From contig CAYPTY010000021.1 in NCBI GenBank assembly GCA_964413935.1, positions 1 through 41,208 on the forward strand: 41,208 bases of DNA. Direction: 5' to 3'. Within the stretch, counting starts at the first letter, position 1, and the number at the start of each line of letters is the position of its first letter. This DNA is from CAYPTY01 sp964413935. GTDB lineage: Bacteria > Bacteroidota > Rhodothermia > Balneolales > Balneolaceae. The translations under genes were made by a program, and so were the position numbers. The notes under the pieces are model-generated. The model saw nothing but the letters and a program-made list of their open reading frames with translations, searched no databases and was not told the DNA's origin. Positions 16,133 through 24,204 of this stretch are shown here, piece after piece.

Positions 16133-16388
16133 GTTTGATAACCGTGCCAGAAAAGAATTACGAAAACTGGATCATGAGTCGCAAAGCAGAATCCTAAGTT
16201 GGTTAAGAGAACAGATTGCGGTTGAGGAAGATCCAAGACGTTTTGGCAAAGCAATAAAGGGCAGGATAAAAGGTCTTTGGAGATATCGAATTGGTGACTA
16301 TCGAATTATATGCCAGATCAAAGATGATGTAGTAAGGGTCTTGGTTGTTCGGATCGGACATAGAAGAGACATTTATCGGGATAAATAG
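16110..16388 (+). CDS. RelE/ParE-superfamily toxin
   Basis: A 92-residue basic protein of the RelE type: WKVRFDNRARKELRKLDHES, then the PRRFGKAIKGRIKGLWRYRI core and GDYRIICQIKDDVVRVLVVRIGHRRDIY C-terminal strands (read here in parts). RelE members cleave mRNA in the ribosome. The basic residues R, R and the terminal YR position fit a RelE-like active surface, but this alone cannot exclude the ParE gyrase-poison type. A second ATG two codons in (16116) is an alternative start. The gene overlaps the antitoxin by 23 bp and is followed at once by a bidirectional terminator. Confidence 0.88.
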   Translation: MEMIWKVRFDNRARKELRKLDHESQSRILSWLREQIAVEEDPRRFGKAIKGRIKGLWRYRIGDYRIICQIKDDVVRVLVVRIGHRRDIYRDK

Positions 16389-16394
16389 AAACAA

Positions 16395-16428
16395 AAAACC
16401 CTTGCCGACTTTCGAAGACAAGGGTTTT
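16395..16428 (-). terminator. Strong hairpin terminator between relE-like gene and tRNA-Phe
   Basis: Perfect 10-bp stem (AAAACCCTTG / CAAGGGTTTT). On the minus strand it is followed by six T residues, so it ends the tRNA-Phe (and probably recJ) transcript. On the plus strand it is followed by TTTT and lies 7 bp after the toxin stop, so it likely serves both directions. Confidence 0.85.
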
Positions 16429-16438
16429 AATATCTCTG

Positions 16439-16511
<73 letters not shown>

Positions 16512-16568
16512 GGCAAAAGAGCATAAAATATACCACTCTTGAAAAGCGAACACAATGCAGATTTTATA

Positions 16569-18275
16569 CTAATCCTGCAATTGTATGTCCTTGAGGCGCA
16601 TCTGAATGGTTCGGCGCCCATTCCAGTGGTTCTCTTCCAGCGCATAGGCCACATTGATCTTCTGATCGCCGCGCAACTGGGGCATATATTCATGCATGTT
16701 AAAACCGATGGCATCAAAGGTGTTGGAACCATTTTGGCGGATGCGCATTTTCAAATGGCCGTTTCCGACAATGGTTGGCTCGCCCACAATGCTCACATCC
16801 TCACTCACAAAAGTAGGCCTTAAATTAAAGGGGCCGAAGGGCTCAAACTGATGCAGAAGCTTCCAGAATTTCATGTCCACCTTACTGAGATCCAGCCTGG
16901 AATCAATCATCAACTCAGGCTCAAAAGAGTTCTCGGATAAGTCGGTCATGGCCAGCTCATTGATGCGTGCCCTGAACTCTGAAAGCTTCCCCTGCTTTAT
17001 GGTCATACCGGCGGCGAATTCATGTCCGCCGAACTGCTCCAGTAAATCATCGCACATGCGGAGGGCGTCATAGATATTGAAGCCTTTGACCGAACGAGCC
17101 GAGCCCTTAATCTTACCGTCAACGGTACTCAGCATGATGGAGGGACGGTGATACATATCCACAAGGCGGGAGGCTACAATGCCGATCACGCCCAGATGCC
17201 ACTCTGCTTTATGCAAGACCAGCATGGCGGTTTCTTCCACATCGTATTCTTCATCGATGATTTCCATGGCCTCTTTCATAGTCTGCGAATCGGTATCCCG
17301 CCTGCGCAGGTTCACGGATTCCAGTTCATAGGCATAGGATTTGGCTTCGGCAGCGGTTTCAGCAATCAACAGTTTCACTGCTGTGGTGGCATCACCCATA
17401 CGACCGGCAGCATTAATTCGCGGTCCAATGGAAAAAACAATTTTTGAGGTATTCACTTCAACCGGATTAACCTTGATCAGGTCCAGTAAAGCCTTGATGC
17501 CAACCCTTGGGTTATTATTGATCATGTGCAGGCCGGCACTCATCAGTACCCGGTTTTCATCGATGATGGGTACAATATCGGAAGCGATGGAAATGGCAAC
17601 CAGATCCAGGTATTTATGCGCCAGTATGGGTGGTAGTCCCAGGCGGGTCAGGGTTGCCTGAACCAGCTTGAAACCAACACCGGCACCGGAAAGTCCGTCA
17701 AAAGGATAATTGCAGTCGGGTCGCTTGGGATCCAGCACGGCCCAGGCATCGGGAATGGCATCGCCCACGGTGTGATGATCGCAGATGATGACATCAATGC
17801 CGCTTTCTTTGGCAATTTCAACTTCCTCAATGGCCGTGATTCCGCAGTCTACCGATACAATCAGGCTGGCCTGCACGTCGATGGCATAGTGGATGCCTTC
17901 AGGATTAATTCCATAGCCTTCTTTAAACCGGTGAGGGATATAAAAATCCACGTCCACCCCGAATTCCTGCAGAAAAGTATAGAGGATGGAGGTCGCAGTG
18001 GTTCCGTCGACATCGTAGTCTCCGTAAACCAGCACTTTTTCGTGCTCGCGAATGGCTCTTGATAATCGTTCAGCACCCAGATCCATATCCTTCATGAGGA
18101 ATGGATCATAGAGTAAGTCTATGGTTGGCCGGAAAAAGGACTTTGCTTCATCATAAGTCGTGATTCCTCTGATGGCAAGTAGGTGCGCAATCTCCTGGGG
18201 GATACTGAGCCCCTCCTGCAAGGAATGGACGGTCTTCTCCTGTTCCGGCCGGGCAAATACCCAGCGGAATGGCAT
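16569..18275 (-). CDS. recJ: Single-stranded-DNA exonuclease RecJ
   Basis: A 568-residue DHH-superfamily exonuclease. The ordered motifs are VYGDYDVDGTTATS (motif I), SVDCG and ICDHHT (DHH motif), LSGAGVGFKL, GPRINAAGRMGDA, then the C-terminal GSARSVKGFNIYDAL and GGHEFAAGM of the DHHA1-type nucleic-acid domain. RecJ degrades single-stranded DNA 5' to 3' with Mn/Mg in recombination, mismatch repair and fork repair. Length fits the family (about 560-580). The ATG at 18275 has no strong Shine-Dalgarno. The 265 bp to the divergent leucine dehydrogenase contains no gene and should carry promoters for both; one TATCTTTG match (a Bacteroidetes -7 element) lies at 18428-18435 reading toward the dehydrogenase. 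Confidence 0.95.
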   Translation of the reverse strand: MPFRWVFARPEQEKTVHSLQEGLSIPQEIAHLLAIRGITTYDEAKSFFRPTIDLLYDPFLMKDMDLGAERLSRAIREHEKVLVYGDYDVDGTTATSILYTFLQEFGVDVDFYIPHRFKEGYGINPEGIHYAIDVQASLIVSVDCGITAIEEVEIAKESGIDVIICDHHTVGDAIPDAWAVLDPKRPDCNYPFDGLSGAGVGFKLVQATLTRLGLPPILAHKYLDLVAISIASDIVPIIDENRVLMSAGLHMINNNPRVGIKALLDLIKVNPVEVNTSKIVFSIGPRINAAGRMGDATTAVKLLIAETAAEAKSYAYELESVNLRRRDTDSQTMKEAMEIIDEEYDVEETAMLVLHKAEWHLGVIGIVASRLVDMYHRPSIMLSTVDGKIKGSARSVKGFNIYDALRMCDDLLEQFGGHEFAAGMTIKQGKLSEFRARINELAMTDLSENSFEPELMIDSRLDLSKVDMKFWKLLHQFEPFGPFNLRPTFVSEDVSIVGEPTIVGNGHLKMRIRQNGSNTFDAIGFNMHEYMPQLRGDQKINVAYALEENHWNGRRTIQMRLKDIQLQD

Positions 18276-18525
18276 GGTTTTGTTTGTTTATTTTTCTTTT
18301 CACAAAGAATCCGGGAGCGGTCAAACCCGCCGAACACATGTCTGTTAAAATACAAATTTCTGATCGCAGATTGATGGTCAATTTATAGACTCTTTTCGTC
18401 TCCATTATTTCAACTCTGCCAAGGCATTATCTTTGTAAAAAAGCTAGGGAAGTGTGGCAATAAAGGAATTAATTTCAGAATTTGGAAGCGGTTCCATGAA
18501 AGACTGTTGAATCAGCCAACTACAA

Positions 18526-18531
18526 TATAAT
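18526..18531 (+). promoter_or_regulatory. Perfect TATAAT -10 hexamer 9 bases before the leucine dehydrogenase ATG
   Basis: TATAAT ends at 18531 and the start codon is at 18541. A -10 hexamer this close would place the transcript start within a few bases of the ATG, giving a nearly leaderless mRNA. A TTGAAT at 18507-18512 is present but only 13 bases away, too near for a standard -35. It may be fortuitous. An alternative, more distal start is offered by TATCTTTG at 18428-18435, which matches the Bacteroidetes TAnnTTTG pattern. Confidence 0.3.
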
Positions 18532-18540
18532 TAATGAGAT

Positions 18541-19713
18541 ATGTCTGAAATTAAAGAAATCCTGCAGACGAATACCGATCAGGACAATGATTTTCCCATT
18601 TTCAGCACCATGGCCAGCATGGAGCACGAACAGGTGGTTATCTGTAATGAGCCCAGCGTGGGACTGAAAGCCATCATCGGTATTCACAATACTACCCTGG
18701 GTCCCGCACTCGGCGGCACACGCATGTGGGTGTATCAGAACGAGCAGGAAGCACTTCGGGATGTGCTCCGCCTTTCCAAAGGCATGACTTACAAGGCATC
18801 GATTTCAGGACTGAACCTGGGCGGTGGTAAGGCCGTCATCATCGGTGATCCGCATAAAGATAAATCTGAAGGACTTTTCCGCGCCTTTGGTCGCTACGTG
18901 GACGGACTCGCAGGACGCTACATCACTGCTGAGGATGTGGGGATGGAAGTGCAGAACATGGAATGGATTCATGCCGAAACCAAATATGTAACCGGATTGC
19001 CTGAGTCTATTGGCGGCAGCGGTGACCCTTCTGTGGTTACCGGATATGGCGTGTACATGGGCATGAAAGCCTGCGCCAAGAAAGCTTATGGTTCTGACTC
19101 CCTCAAAGGTAAGAAAGTAGCCATTCAGGGTGCCGGACATGTGGCCTCTTACATGGCACGTCACCTGGCCAAAGAAGGAGCTGTGCTCTTTATCTGCGAT
19201 ATTTATGAGGAGAAAGCCTATGCTCTGGCATCCGAAACCAATGCACAGGTGGTGGATCCGAATGACATTTACGGACTGAACGTGGACATCTTCAGTCCCT
19301 GTGCGCTGGGTGCAGTGTTGAATGATGACACCATCGATCAATTCAAATGTGATATCATCGCCGGAGCGGCCAATAACGTTCTGGACGATGAGGATCAACA
19401 TGGCAGTATGCTGCTGGATAAAGGCATTATGTATGCTCCGGACTATGTGATCAATGCCGGCGGACTCATCAACGTAGCCAGCGAGCTGGAGGGTTACGAC
19501 CGTGAGCGTGCCCATCAGAAAGCATCCCGCATTTATGATACTATGCTGGATATCCTAAACTACTCGGAAGACAACCGCATACCGACCTATGTGGCTTCCA
19601 ACCGACTGGCCGAAGAGCGCATCCGTAAGGTTCAGCGCCTCAATTCCATTTATTCCTCATCCAGCCACTTTTCCGGACGCAAGGGCGAAGTTTATCTGCA
19701 GGACCGAAACTGA
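18541..19713 (+). CDS. Leucine dehydrogenase (Glu/Leu/Phe/Val dehydrogenase family)
   Basis: A 390-residue NAD-dependent amino-acid dehydrogenase. The catalytic domain shows TTLGPALGGTRMW and the lysine-containing GMTYKASISGLNLGGGKAVI. The nucleotide-binding domain shows VAIQGAGHVASYMARHLA, then AGAANNVLDDEDQHG and PDYVINAGGLINVASE, diagnostic of the leucine dehydrogenase subgroup rather than glutamate dehydrogenases. It deaminates leucine, valine and isoleucine reversibly to 2-oxo acids, linking branched-chain amino acids to acyl-CoA primers for branched fatty acids. It is monocistronic and ends at a strong terminator (19736-19770). The start is ATG, preceded by a TATAAT close to the start. 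Confidence 0.9.
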   Translation: MSEIKEILQTNTDQDNDFPIFSTMASMEHEQVVICNEPSVGLKAIIGIHNTTLGPALGGTRMWVYQNEQEALRDVLRLSKGMTYKASISGLNLGGGKAVIIGDPHKDKSEGLFRAFGRYVDGLAGRYITAEDVGMEVQNMEWIHAETKYVTGLPESIGGSGDPSVVTGYGVYMGMKACAKKAYGSDSLKGKKVAIQGAGHVASYMARHLAKEGAVLFICDIYEEKAYALASETNAQVVDPNDIYGLNVDIFSPCALGAVLNDDTIDQFKCDIIAGAANNVLDDEDQHGSMLLDKGIMYAPDYVINAGGLINVASELEGYDRERAHQKASRIYDTMLDILNYSEDNRIPTYVASNRLAEERIRKVQRLNSIYSSSSHFSGRKGEVYLQDRN

Positions 19714-19735
19714 TTCCTGCAGAAAATTGTATGTT

Positions 19736-19770
19736 AATCCCCTGTTCCGATGGAGCAGGGGATTTTTTTG
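19736..19770 (+). terminator. Rho-independent terminator of leucine dehydrogenase
   Basis: A long stem beginning ATCCCCTG and closing CAGGGGAT, extended inward by TCC/GGA pairs around a 3-base loop, is followed by seven T residues. It starts 22 bp after the dehydrogenase stop and ends about 25 bp before the Hsp33 gene. Confidence 0.9.
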
Positions 19771-19795
19771 TATCAACTGAGGGACAATCATTTAG

Positions 19796-20698
19796 ATGGA
19801 TAAGAAACAGTTCAAACTCAAAGACCGCATTATCAAAGGCATCAGTAAAGACGGTCATTTCAAAATTACTGTGGTCAAGACTACGGATGTGATAAAGACG
19901 GCAAGAGAAAACCATAATCTTTCCCTGCTGAATACCATTATGCTGGGCAAAGCACTGACCGGCGTGATGCTGCTTGCATCTGAGCTGAAGGGAGAAGAAC
20001 GTATTCAATTACGCTTTGATGGCAATGGACCAATTGGCTACATCATCGCGGAAGCCAACAGCCTGGGAGAGATCCGGGGTTACGTAGGTCGCCCTGAAGC
20101 CGAACTGGATTATTCCGATCCGGCAACCAAACTGGAAGACGGAATCGGGCTGGGTCTGCTTACTCTTTCCAAAGTGCTGTATAACGAAGCGGAACCAAGG
20201 GTCAGCACCATTGAAATTGTTAAGGGAGATATCGTAGCCGACATCGCCCATTACCTGGCGCAATCAGAACAGGTGCCCTCAGCCTTACTGATTGATGTGG
20301 GCATGAACGAGGAAGGTGAAGTAACCGAGGCAGGTGGCGTGCTGGTACAGCGATTGCCGGACGCTGAGGAAGGACAGATTGAAAAACTGCAGGAGAAATT
20401 GAAGAGCTTCCCGCCTGTTCATACCCTCTTCGAAAAAGATATTTATATCGACGACATCATGCATCAGGTTATGGAGCCGATGGATGTGAAAGAGCTGGAC
20501 CGGCAGCCCGTGGATTTCTTCTGCCGTTGTACCAAAGACCGCTTCCTGGATGCTCTGTCTATGCTGAATGTTTCTGATTTAAAAGAGATGGAAGGTGAAC
20601 GTCAGGAGATCGTTTGTCATTACTGTAACAACCATGAATACGTTTCAAAAGAAGAAATCAGCAGGCTGATAACCGAAGCCCAGGCTAAACTGAATTAA
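19796..20698 (+). CDS. hslO: Redox-regulated chaperone Hsp33
   Basis: A 300-residue cytoplasmic holdase. The N-terminal domain contains the family segments TRENHNLSLLNTIMLGKALT-like (with TARENHN), LRFDGNGPIGYIIAEANSLG and GRPEAELDY. The C-terminal redox switch is complete: Cys243-x-Cys245 (CRCTK) and Cys274-xx-Cys277 (CHYC), which bind Zn when reduced and form disulphides under oxidative stress plus heat, exposing client-binding surfaces. It is separated from the leucine dehydrogenase by a terminator and followed by the NDH-2 gene after 23 bp, so the latter two may be co-transcribed. Confidence 0.95.
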   Translation: MDKKQFKLKDRIIKGISKDGHFKITVVKTTDVIKTARENHNLSLLNTIMLGKALTGVMLLASELKGEERIQLRFDGNGPIGYIIAEANSLGEIRGYVGRPEAELDYSDPATKLEDGIGLGLLTLSKVLYNEAEPRVSTIEIVKGDIVADIAHYLAQSEQVPSALLIDVGMNEEGEVTEAGGVLVQRLPDAEEGQIEKLQEKLKSFPPVHTLFEKDIYIDDIMHQVMEPMDVKELDRQPVDFFCRCTKDRFLDALSMLNVSDLKEMEGERQEIVCHYCNNHEYVSKEEISRLITEAQAKLN

Positions 20699-20721
20699 TT
20701 CACACCCCTTGTACCCATCAA

Positions 20722-22038
20722 ATGAATAAGAAGAGAGTTGTAATTGTAGGCGCCGGTTTCGGCGGAATAGCCGTAGCACGCGGATTAAAATCCGAAGATT
20801 ACGAAATCACCATCATCGATAAATCAAATCATCACCTATTTCAGCCTCTGCTTTATCAGGTGGCTACCGCGGCACTCTCACCGGGCGATATTGCCACCCC
20901 CATCCGCTCCATTTTCAGCCGGCAGGATAACACCCGCGTGATTCTGGGCGAAGTGAAGTCTGTAAATAAGGATGCCAATTGTGTAACTCTTGAAAACGGC
21001 CGTTGCCTGGAATTCGATTATCTGGTTCTGGCTGTTGGTGCTCAGTATAACTATTTCGGAAATGATGACTGGCCTGAAGCGGCACCCGGACTGAAGACGC
21101 TGGAAGATTCCCTTAAAATCCGGGAGCGTATCCTGCTTTCGCTGGAATCAGCAGAGCGAAAAGATACGGCTGAAGAGCGAAAACCTTACCTCACCTTCGT
21201 AACCATCGGAGGCGGGCCCACCGGAGTAGAGATGGCCGGAGCCATTGCAGAGATTGTTAAACGAAATATGATGCGGGATTTCAAAAACTTCTCGGCAGAT
21301 GAAACGGAAATTATTCTTGTTGAGGCGGGTGATAGGGTACTCAACGGCTTTGACGAAAAGCTATCTGCCAATGCCAAGGGAGAGCTGGAAAAGATGGGCG
21401 TGAAGGTGATGCTCAACTCACCGGTTAAAGACATCAAACCGAATGGCGTAAAGCTGGATGAGCAGTTTATCCGAACCCCGAATATCATTTGGGCAGCTGG
21501 AGTAGCCGCATCACCCATTCTGGAATCGCTGGATGAGCCGATGGACCGCATCAAACGCGTGAAAGTGAATCAGGATCTGTCCATTAAGGGCAACGAAAAT
21601 ATATTCGTGATCGGAGACGCCGCCTACCTGGAAGATGAAAAGGGTGAAGCGTTGCCCGGAGTTGCACCTGTGGCCATGCAGCAGGGTCGCTTCCTTTCAA
21701 AACTCATCAAAAACGGGAAACCTAGAGCAGAACGGAGTCCATTCAGATATACCGACAAAGGCACAATGGCTACCATCGGACGGGCCAAAGCCGTTGCGGA
21801 TATTAAAGGCCTGAAACTTACCGGTTTTGCAGCCTGGTTGCTGTGGTCGGCCATTCACATATTCTTCCTCATCGACTTCAGAAACAAATTCAGGGTATTT
21901 GCTGAGTGGATTTATCATTACCTGACCTTCAAACGCGGTGTAAGGCTGATCAGTAGGTCTGTTTTTGAGGACAGTTTTGCTTCAGAAAACTTAGGATCAG
22001 ATTTCCTTGAAAAAGATGAAGCGATTAGTGCAGATTAG
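20722..22038 (+). CDS. ndh: Type II NADH dehydrogenase (NDH-2)
   Basis: A 438-residue membrane-associated flavoprotein. The N-terminal FAD motif is VVIVGAGFGGIAVARGL, the quinone-site FQPLLYQVATAALSP follows, and the second nucleotide-binding motif is VTIGGGPTGVEMAGAIAE. The FAD-phosphate motif is NENIFVIGDAAYLED. The C terminus holds a hydrophobic amphipathic segment (about 375-405, AAWLLWSAIHIFFLIDF) for membrane association. NDH-2 passes electrons from NADH to quinone without pumping protons. The call rests on the whole motif order; a few relatives are sulfide:quinone reductases or ferredoxin reductases, but they lack the FQPLLYQVA signature. It lies 23 bp after hslO. Confidence 0.93.
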   Translation: MNKKRVVIVGAGFGGIAVARGLKSEDYEITIIDKSNHHLFQPLLYQVATAALSPGDIATPIRSIFSRQDNTRVILGEVKSVNKDANCVTLENGRCLEFDYLVLAVGAQYNYFGNDDWPEAAPGLKTLEDSLKIRERILLSLESAERKDTAEERKPYLTFVTIGGGPTGVEMAGAIAEIVKRNMMRDFKNFSADETEIILVEAGDRVLNGFDEKLSANAKGELEKMGVKVMLNSPVKDIKPNGVKLDEQFIRTPNIIWAAGVAASPILESLDEPMDRIKRVKVNQDLSIKGNENIFVIGDAAYLEDEKGEALPGVAPVAMQQGRFLSKLIKNGKPRAERSPFRYTDKGTMATIGRAKAVADIKGLKLTGFAAWLLWSAIHIFFLIDFRNKFRVFAEWIYHYLTFKRGVRLISRSVFEDSFASENLGSDFLEKDEAISAD

Positions 22039-22110
22039 ATTTTTTCCCTCTTGAGTTAAGCCCCCGATCTTCGTTAATTCTTACTCGCCTGAGAATTTAA
22101 TGATGGGTTT

Positions 22111-22995
22111 ATGGGAAAATTTTTCACAACTCTAACTCTGTTTTTGCTGATTATGTTTTTTGCTTCTTCCTGTTCGAATAAGAAAAATGCTGATGGGGAT
22201 AACGTCGCGCCTGATGTGGTAACTACTGAGCGTGGCGAGGTCGACTTCGAAAAATGGCGCAGTGCTAAATTGGTCTGGGCGGATGATTTCGAGGGAAATG
22301 AGCTGGATAGCAGTAAATGGCTGTATGAATACCGCGAACCGGGTGTGCCCTGGCCCAATGATGAATGGCAGCACTATACACGCGGTGAAAATGCACGCGT
22401 TGAGAATGGAAACCTCATCATCACGGCAACACTGGAGGGAGAGGGGCAGAAGAAATTTGATTATCACTCCACCCGTCTGAACAGCAAACAAAGTTTCACC
22501 TACGGCAGGATGGAAGTACGGGCAAAGATGCCGGAATTGAAAGGTAATGGCCTGTGGCCGGCTATCTGGATGCTGGGTGAGAACATTAAGGAAATCGGAT
22601 GGCCTCGCTGTGGCGAGCTGGATATCATGGAGTATGTAAGCTATGAACCAAACCAGATCCACTTCAGCGTGCATACCAGGGATAATAACCACATGGACAA
22701 AACGCACATTACCACGGGGGCAATCAAACTGGAGACGGCGGAAGAGGAATTCCACAATTACGGCATTTTGTGGGATGAGGAATCCATTCACTTTTATCTG
22801 GACGACATCGAAAATATTTACCTCACCATCAACCGTCCGGAGGAATACAATCAGGATAACTGGCCCTTCGATAAACCCCATTATTTTCTGTTGAATATGG
22901 CTGTTGGAGGGATGTGGGGCGGTTATATGGGGGTTGATGATTCCATCTTCCCGGCTGATTTAAACATCGATTACGTAAGGGTGTACCAGCTTTAG
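22111..22995 (+). CDS. Glycoside hydrolase family 16 lipoprotein (beta-glucanase/laminarinase type)
   Basis: A 294-residue exported glycosidase. The lipoprotein signal ends in MFFASSC (Cys21). The GH16 catalytic motif is GELDIMEYV (ExDxxE pattern: nucleophile Glu, assisting Asp, acid/base Glu). The jelly-roll fold is indicated by VWADDFEGNELDSSKW, PELKGNGLWPAIWMLGENI, HNYGILWDEESIHFYLDD and FLLNMAVGGMWGGY. It probably cleaves beta-1,3- or mixed-linked glucans (laminarin is common for marine relatives) at the cell surface. No SusC/D pair lies next to it, so it is not part of an obvious polysaccharide utilisation locus. It is followed at once by the repeat array. Confidence 0.92.
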   Translation: MGKFFTTLTLFLLIMFFASSCSNKKNADGDNVAPDVVTTERGEVDFEKWRSAKLVWADDFEGNELDSSKWLYEYREPGVPWPNDEWQHYTRGENARVENGNLIITATLEGEGQKKFDYHSTRLNSKQSFTYGRMEVRAKMPELKGNGLWPAIWMLGENIKEIGWPRCGELDIMEYVSYEPNQIHFSVHTRDNNHMDKTHITTGAIKLETAEEEFHNYGILWDEESIHFYLDDIENIYLTINRPEEYNQDNWPFDKPHYFLLNMAVGGMWGGYMGVDDSIFPADLNIDYVRVYQL

Positions 22996-23002
22996 AGTAA
23001 TC

Positions 23003-23288
23003 CTCTTACCTCATCCTGATGAGATCCTTCACTTCGCTTTCTCTCGTGTACCCGCTGGTGCGGGTCAGGTTGGATAAAAAGAACAGGTCATCCTGAGCCC
23101 GGCGAGGGATCTTACCTCATCCTGATGAGATCCCTCACTTCGCTTTCTCTCGTGTACCCGCTGGTGCGGGTCAGGTTGGATAAAAAGAACAGGTCATCCT
23201 GAGCCCGGCGAGGGATCTTACCTCATCCTGATGAGATCCCTCACTTCGCTTTCGCTCGTTCAGGATGACTTGGGTGGGTCAGGCTGGA
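23003..23288. repeat. 106-bp tandem array, units 1-3 (left of the nuclease cassette)
   Basis: The segment TCATCCTGATGAGATCC recurs at 23011, 23117 and 23223, an exact 106-bp period. Each unit holds a GTCATCCTGAG...GGATCT arm, the inverted AGATCC...CTTCGCT arm, and a linker with ACCCGC/GCGGGT (a short hairpin) and AAAAAGAACAG. Unit 3 differs: it keeps CGCTCGTTCAGGATGAC plus a TTGGGTGGGTCAGG linker instead of the ACCCGC hairpin, and its linker is interrupted by the nuclease cassette. No gene lies in 22996-23359. Confidence 0.92.
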
Positions 23289-23724
23289 GAACATATCATA
23301 TTCATTATCAATAAAGGCCCACTGTTGTAAGGCATATAACTCACACGGGTCTTATCAGCATGCGATGTTATTATGTTTATATGGTAACAAACCCCACCCG
23401 AAAGGTACTGTATACAGGAGTTACCAATAATTTAGAAAGGCGTATTGTCGAACATTATGTCTCAAGAGGGAAGGACGGCACATTTGCAGGAAAATTTTAC
23501 TGCTATAATTTATTGTACTTCGAAACATTTTCTTCCATTTCGGATGCAATCCGAGCTGAAAAAATTATTAAAAGGAAAAGAAGGTCATGGAAGGAGGATT
23601 TGATAAGATCCTTTAACCCTTCTCTAAAGTTTCTAAACTATCAGCTTTTGGGTGCCTGGCCACCTGATGAAGAGCTGGTCAAATTTCTGGGAGTAGATCA
23701 CACGGTTCGTAAATGGAAGGGTAC
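23289..23724 (+). mobile_element. GIY-YIG nuclease cassette within the 106-bp array
   Basis: The array register is 23011, 23117, 23223, then 23767, 23873, 23979 and 24087. The 544-bp step from 23223 to 23767 exceeds the 106-bp period by 438 bp, about the size of the sequence between the last array-like base of the unit-3 linker (near 23288) and the A-run that resumes the linker (23725). The insert therefore carries the nuclease ORF plus about 70 bp upstream. No flanking direct repeats or inverted termini of its own were recognised. Whether it moves is unproven. Confidence 0.4.
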
Positions 23725-23746
23725 AAAAAAAAGCAGGTCATCCTGA
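23360..23746 (+). CDS. Small GIY-YIG endonuclease (COG2827/YhbQ-like), repeat-associated copy B
   Basis: A 128-residue single-domain GIY-YIG nuclease, about 78% identical by eye to the copy at 119-520. The catalytic core is intact: YYVYMVTNPTRK, LYTGVTNNLERRIVEH (Tyr and Arg) and IRAEKIIKRKRRSW (Glu). The last residues (RSS) and the stop codon TGA are read from the start of a flanking repeat, in a different reading frame of the repeat from that used by copy A. It lies inside the 106-bp-period repeat array. No ribosome binding site stands out. It could act on the repeat hairpins, but the sequence shows only proximity. Confidence 0.92.
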   Translation: MRCYYVYMVTNPTRKVLYTGVTNNLERRIVEHYVSRGKDGTFAGKFYCYNLLYFETFSSISDAIRAEKIIKRKRRSWKEDLIRSFNPSLKFLNYQLLGAWPPDEELVKFLGVDHTVRKWKGTKKSRSS

Positions 23747-24180
23747 GTGCAGCGAGGGATCTTACCTCATCCTGATGAGATCCTTCACTTCGCTTTCACT
23801 CGTGTACCCGCTGGTGCGGGTCAGGCAGGATAAAAAGAACAGGTCATCCTGAGCCCGGCGAGGGATCTTACCCCATCCTGATGAGATCCATCACTTCGCT
23901 TTCACTCGTGTACCCGCTGGTGCGGGTAAGGCAGTATAAAAAAAGCAGGTCATTCTGAGTGCAGCGGGGGATCTTACCCCATCCTGACGAGATCCATCAC
24001 TTCGCTTTCGCTCGTTCAGGATGACTTGGGTGGGTCAGGTAGGATAAAAAGAACAGGTCATCCTGAGCGCAGCGAGGGATCTTACCTCATCCTGATGAGA
24101 TCCTTCACTTCGCTTTTTCTCGTGTACCCACTGGTGCGGGTCAGGCAGGATGAAAAAAGCAGGTCATCCTGAAAAGATCC
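23737..24180. repeat. 106-bp array, units 4-7 (right of the nuclease cassette)
   Basis: The CATCCTGA(T/C)GAGATCC core recurs at 23767, 23873, 23979 and 24087 (106, 106 and 108 bp apart). The GTCATCCTGAG arm opens each unit, followed by a G+C-rich stretch and GGATCT; the AGATCC and CTTCGCT arm closes the hairpin. One unit (near 24000) retains the full CGCTCGTTCAGGATGAC right arm. The array ends in a partial unit (GTCATCCTGAAAAGATCC, 24163-24180) just before the Fe-S carrier gene end. The last unit may double as that gene's terminator: CCCA/TGGG followed by TTTT on the minus strand. No gene is present in 23747-24204. Confidence 0.92.
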
Positions 24181-24204
24181 CAACTGCTGCTGGGTTTCTA
24201 GCCA

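Noticed and set aside
22132..22881. Long minus-strand ORF (249 aa) under the GH16 gene
   Set aside because: It lies opposite a clear glycosidase with complete catalytic motif; composition follows the antisense of that gene.
23003..24180. CRISPR array
   Set aside because: Period is 106 bp with internally palindromic units and variable linkers; no short direct repeats separated by unique spacers and no cas genes.
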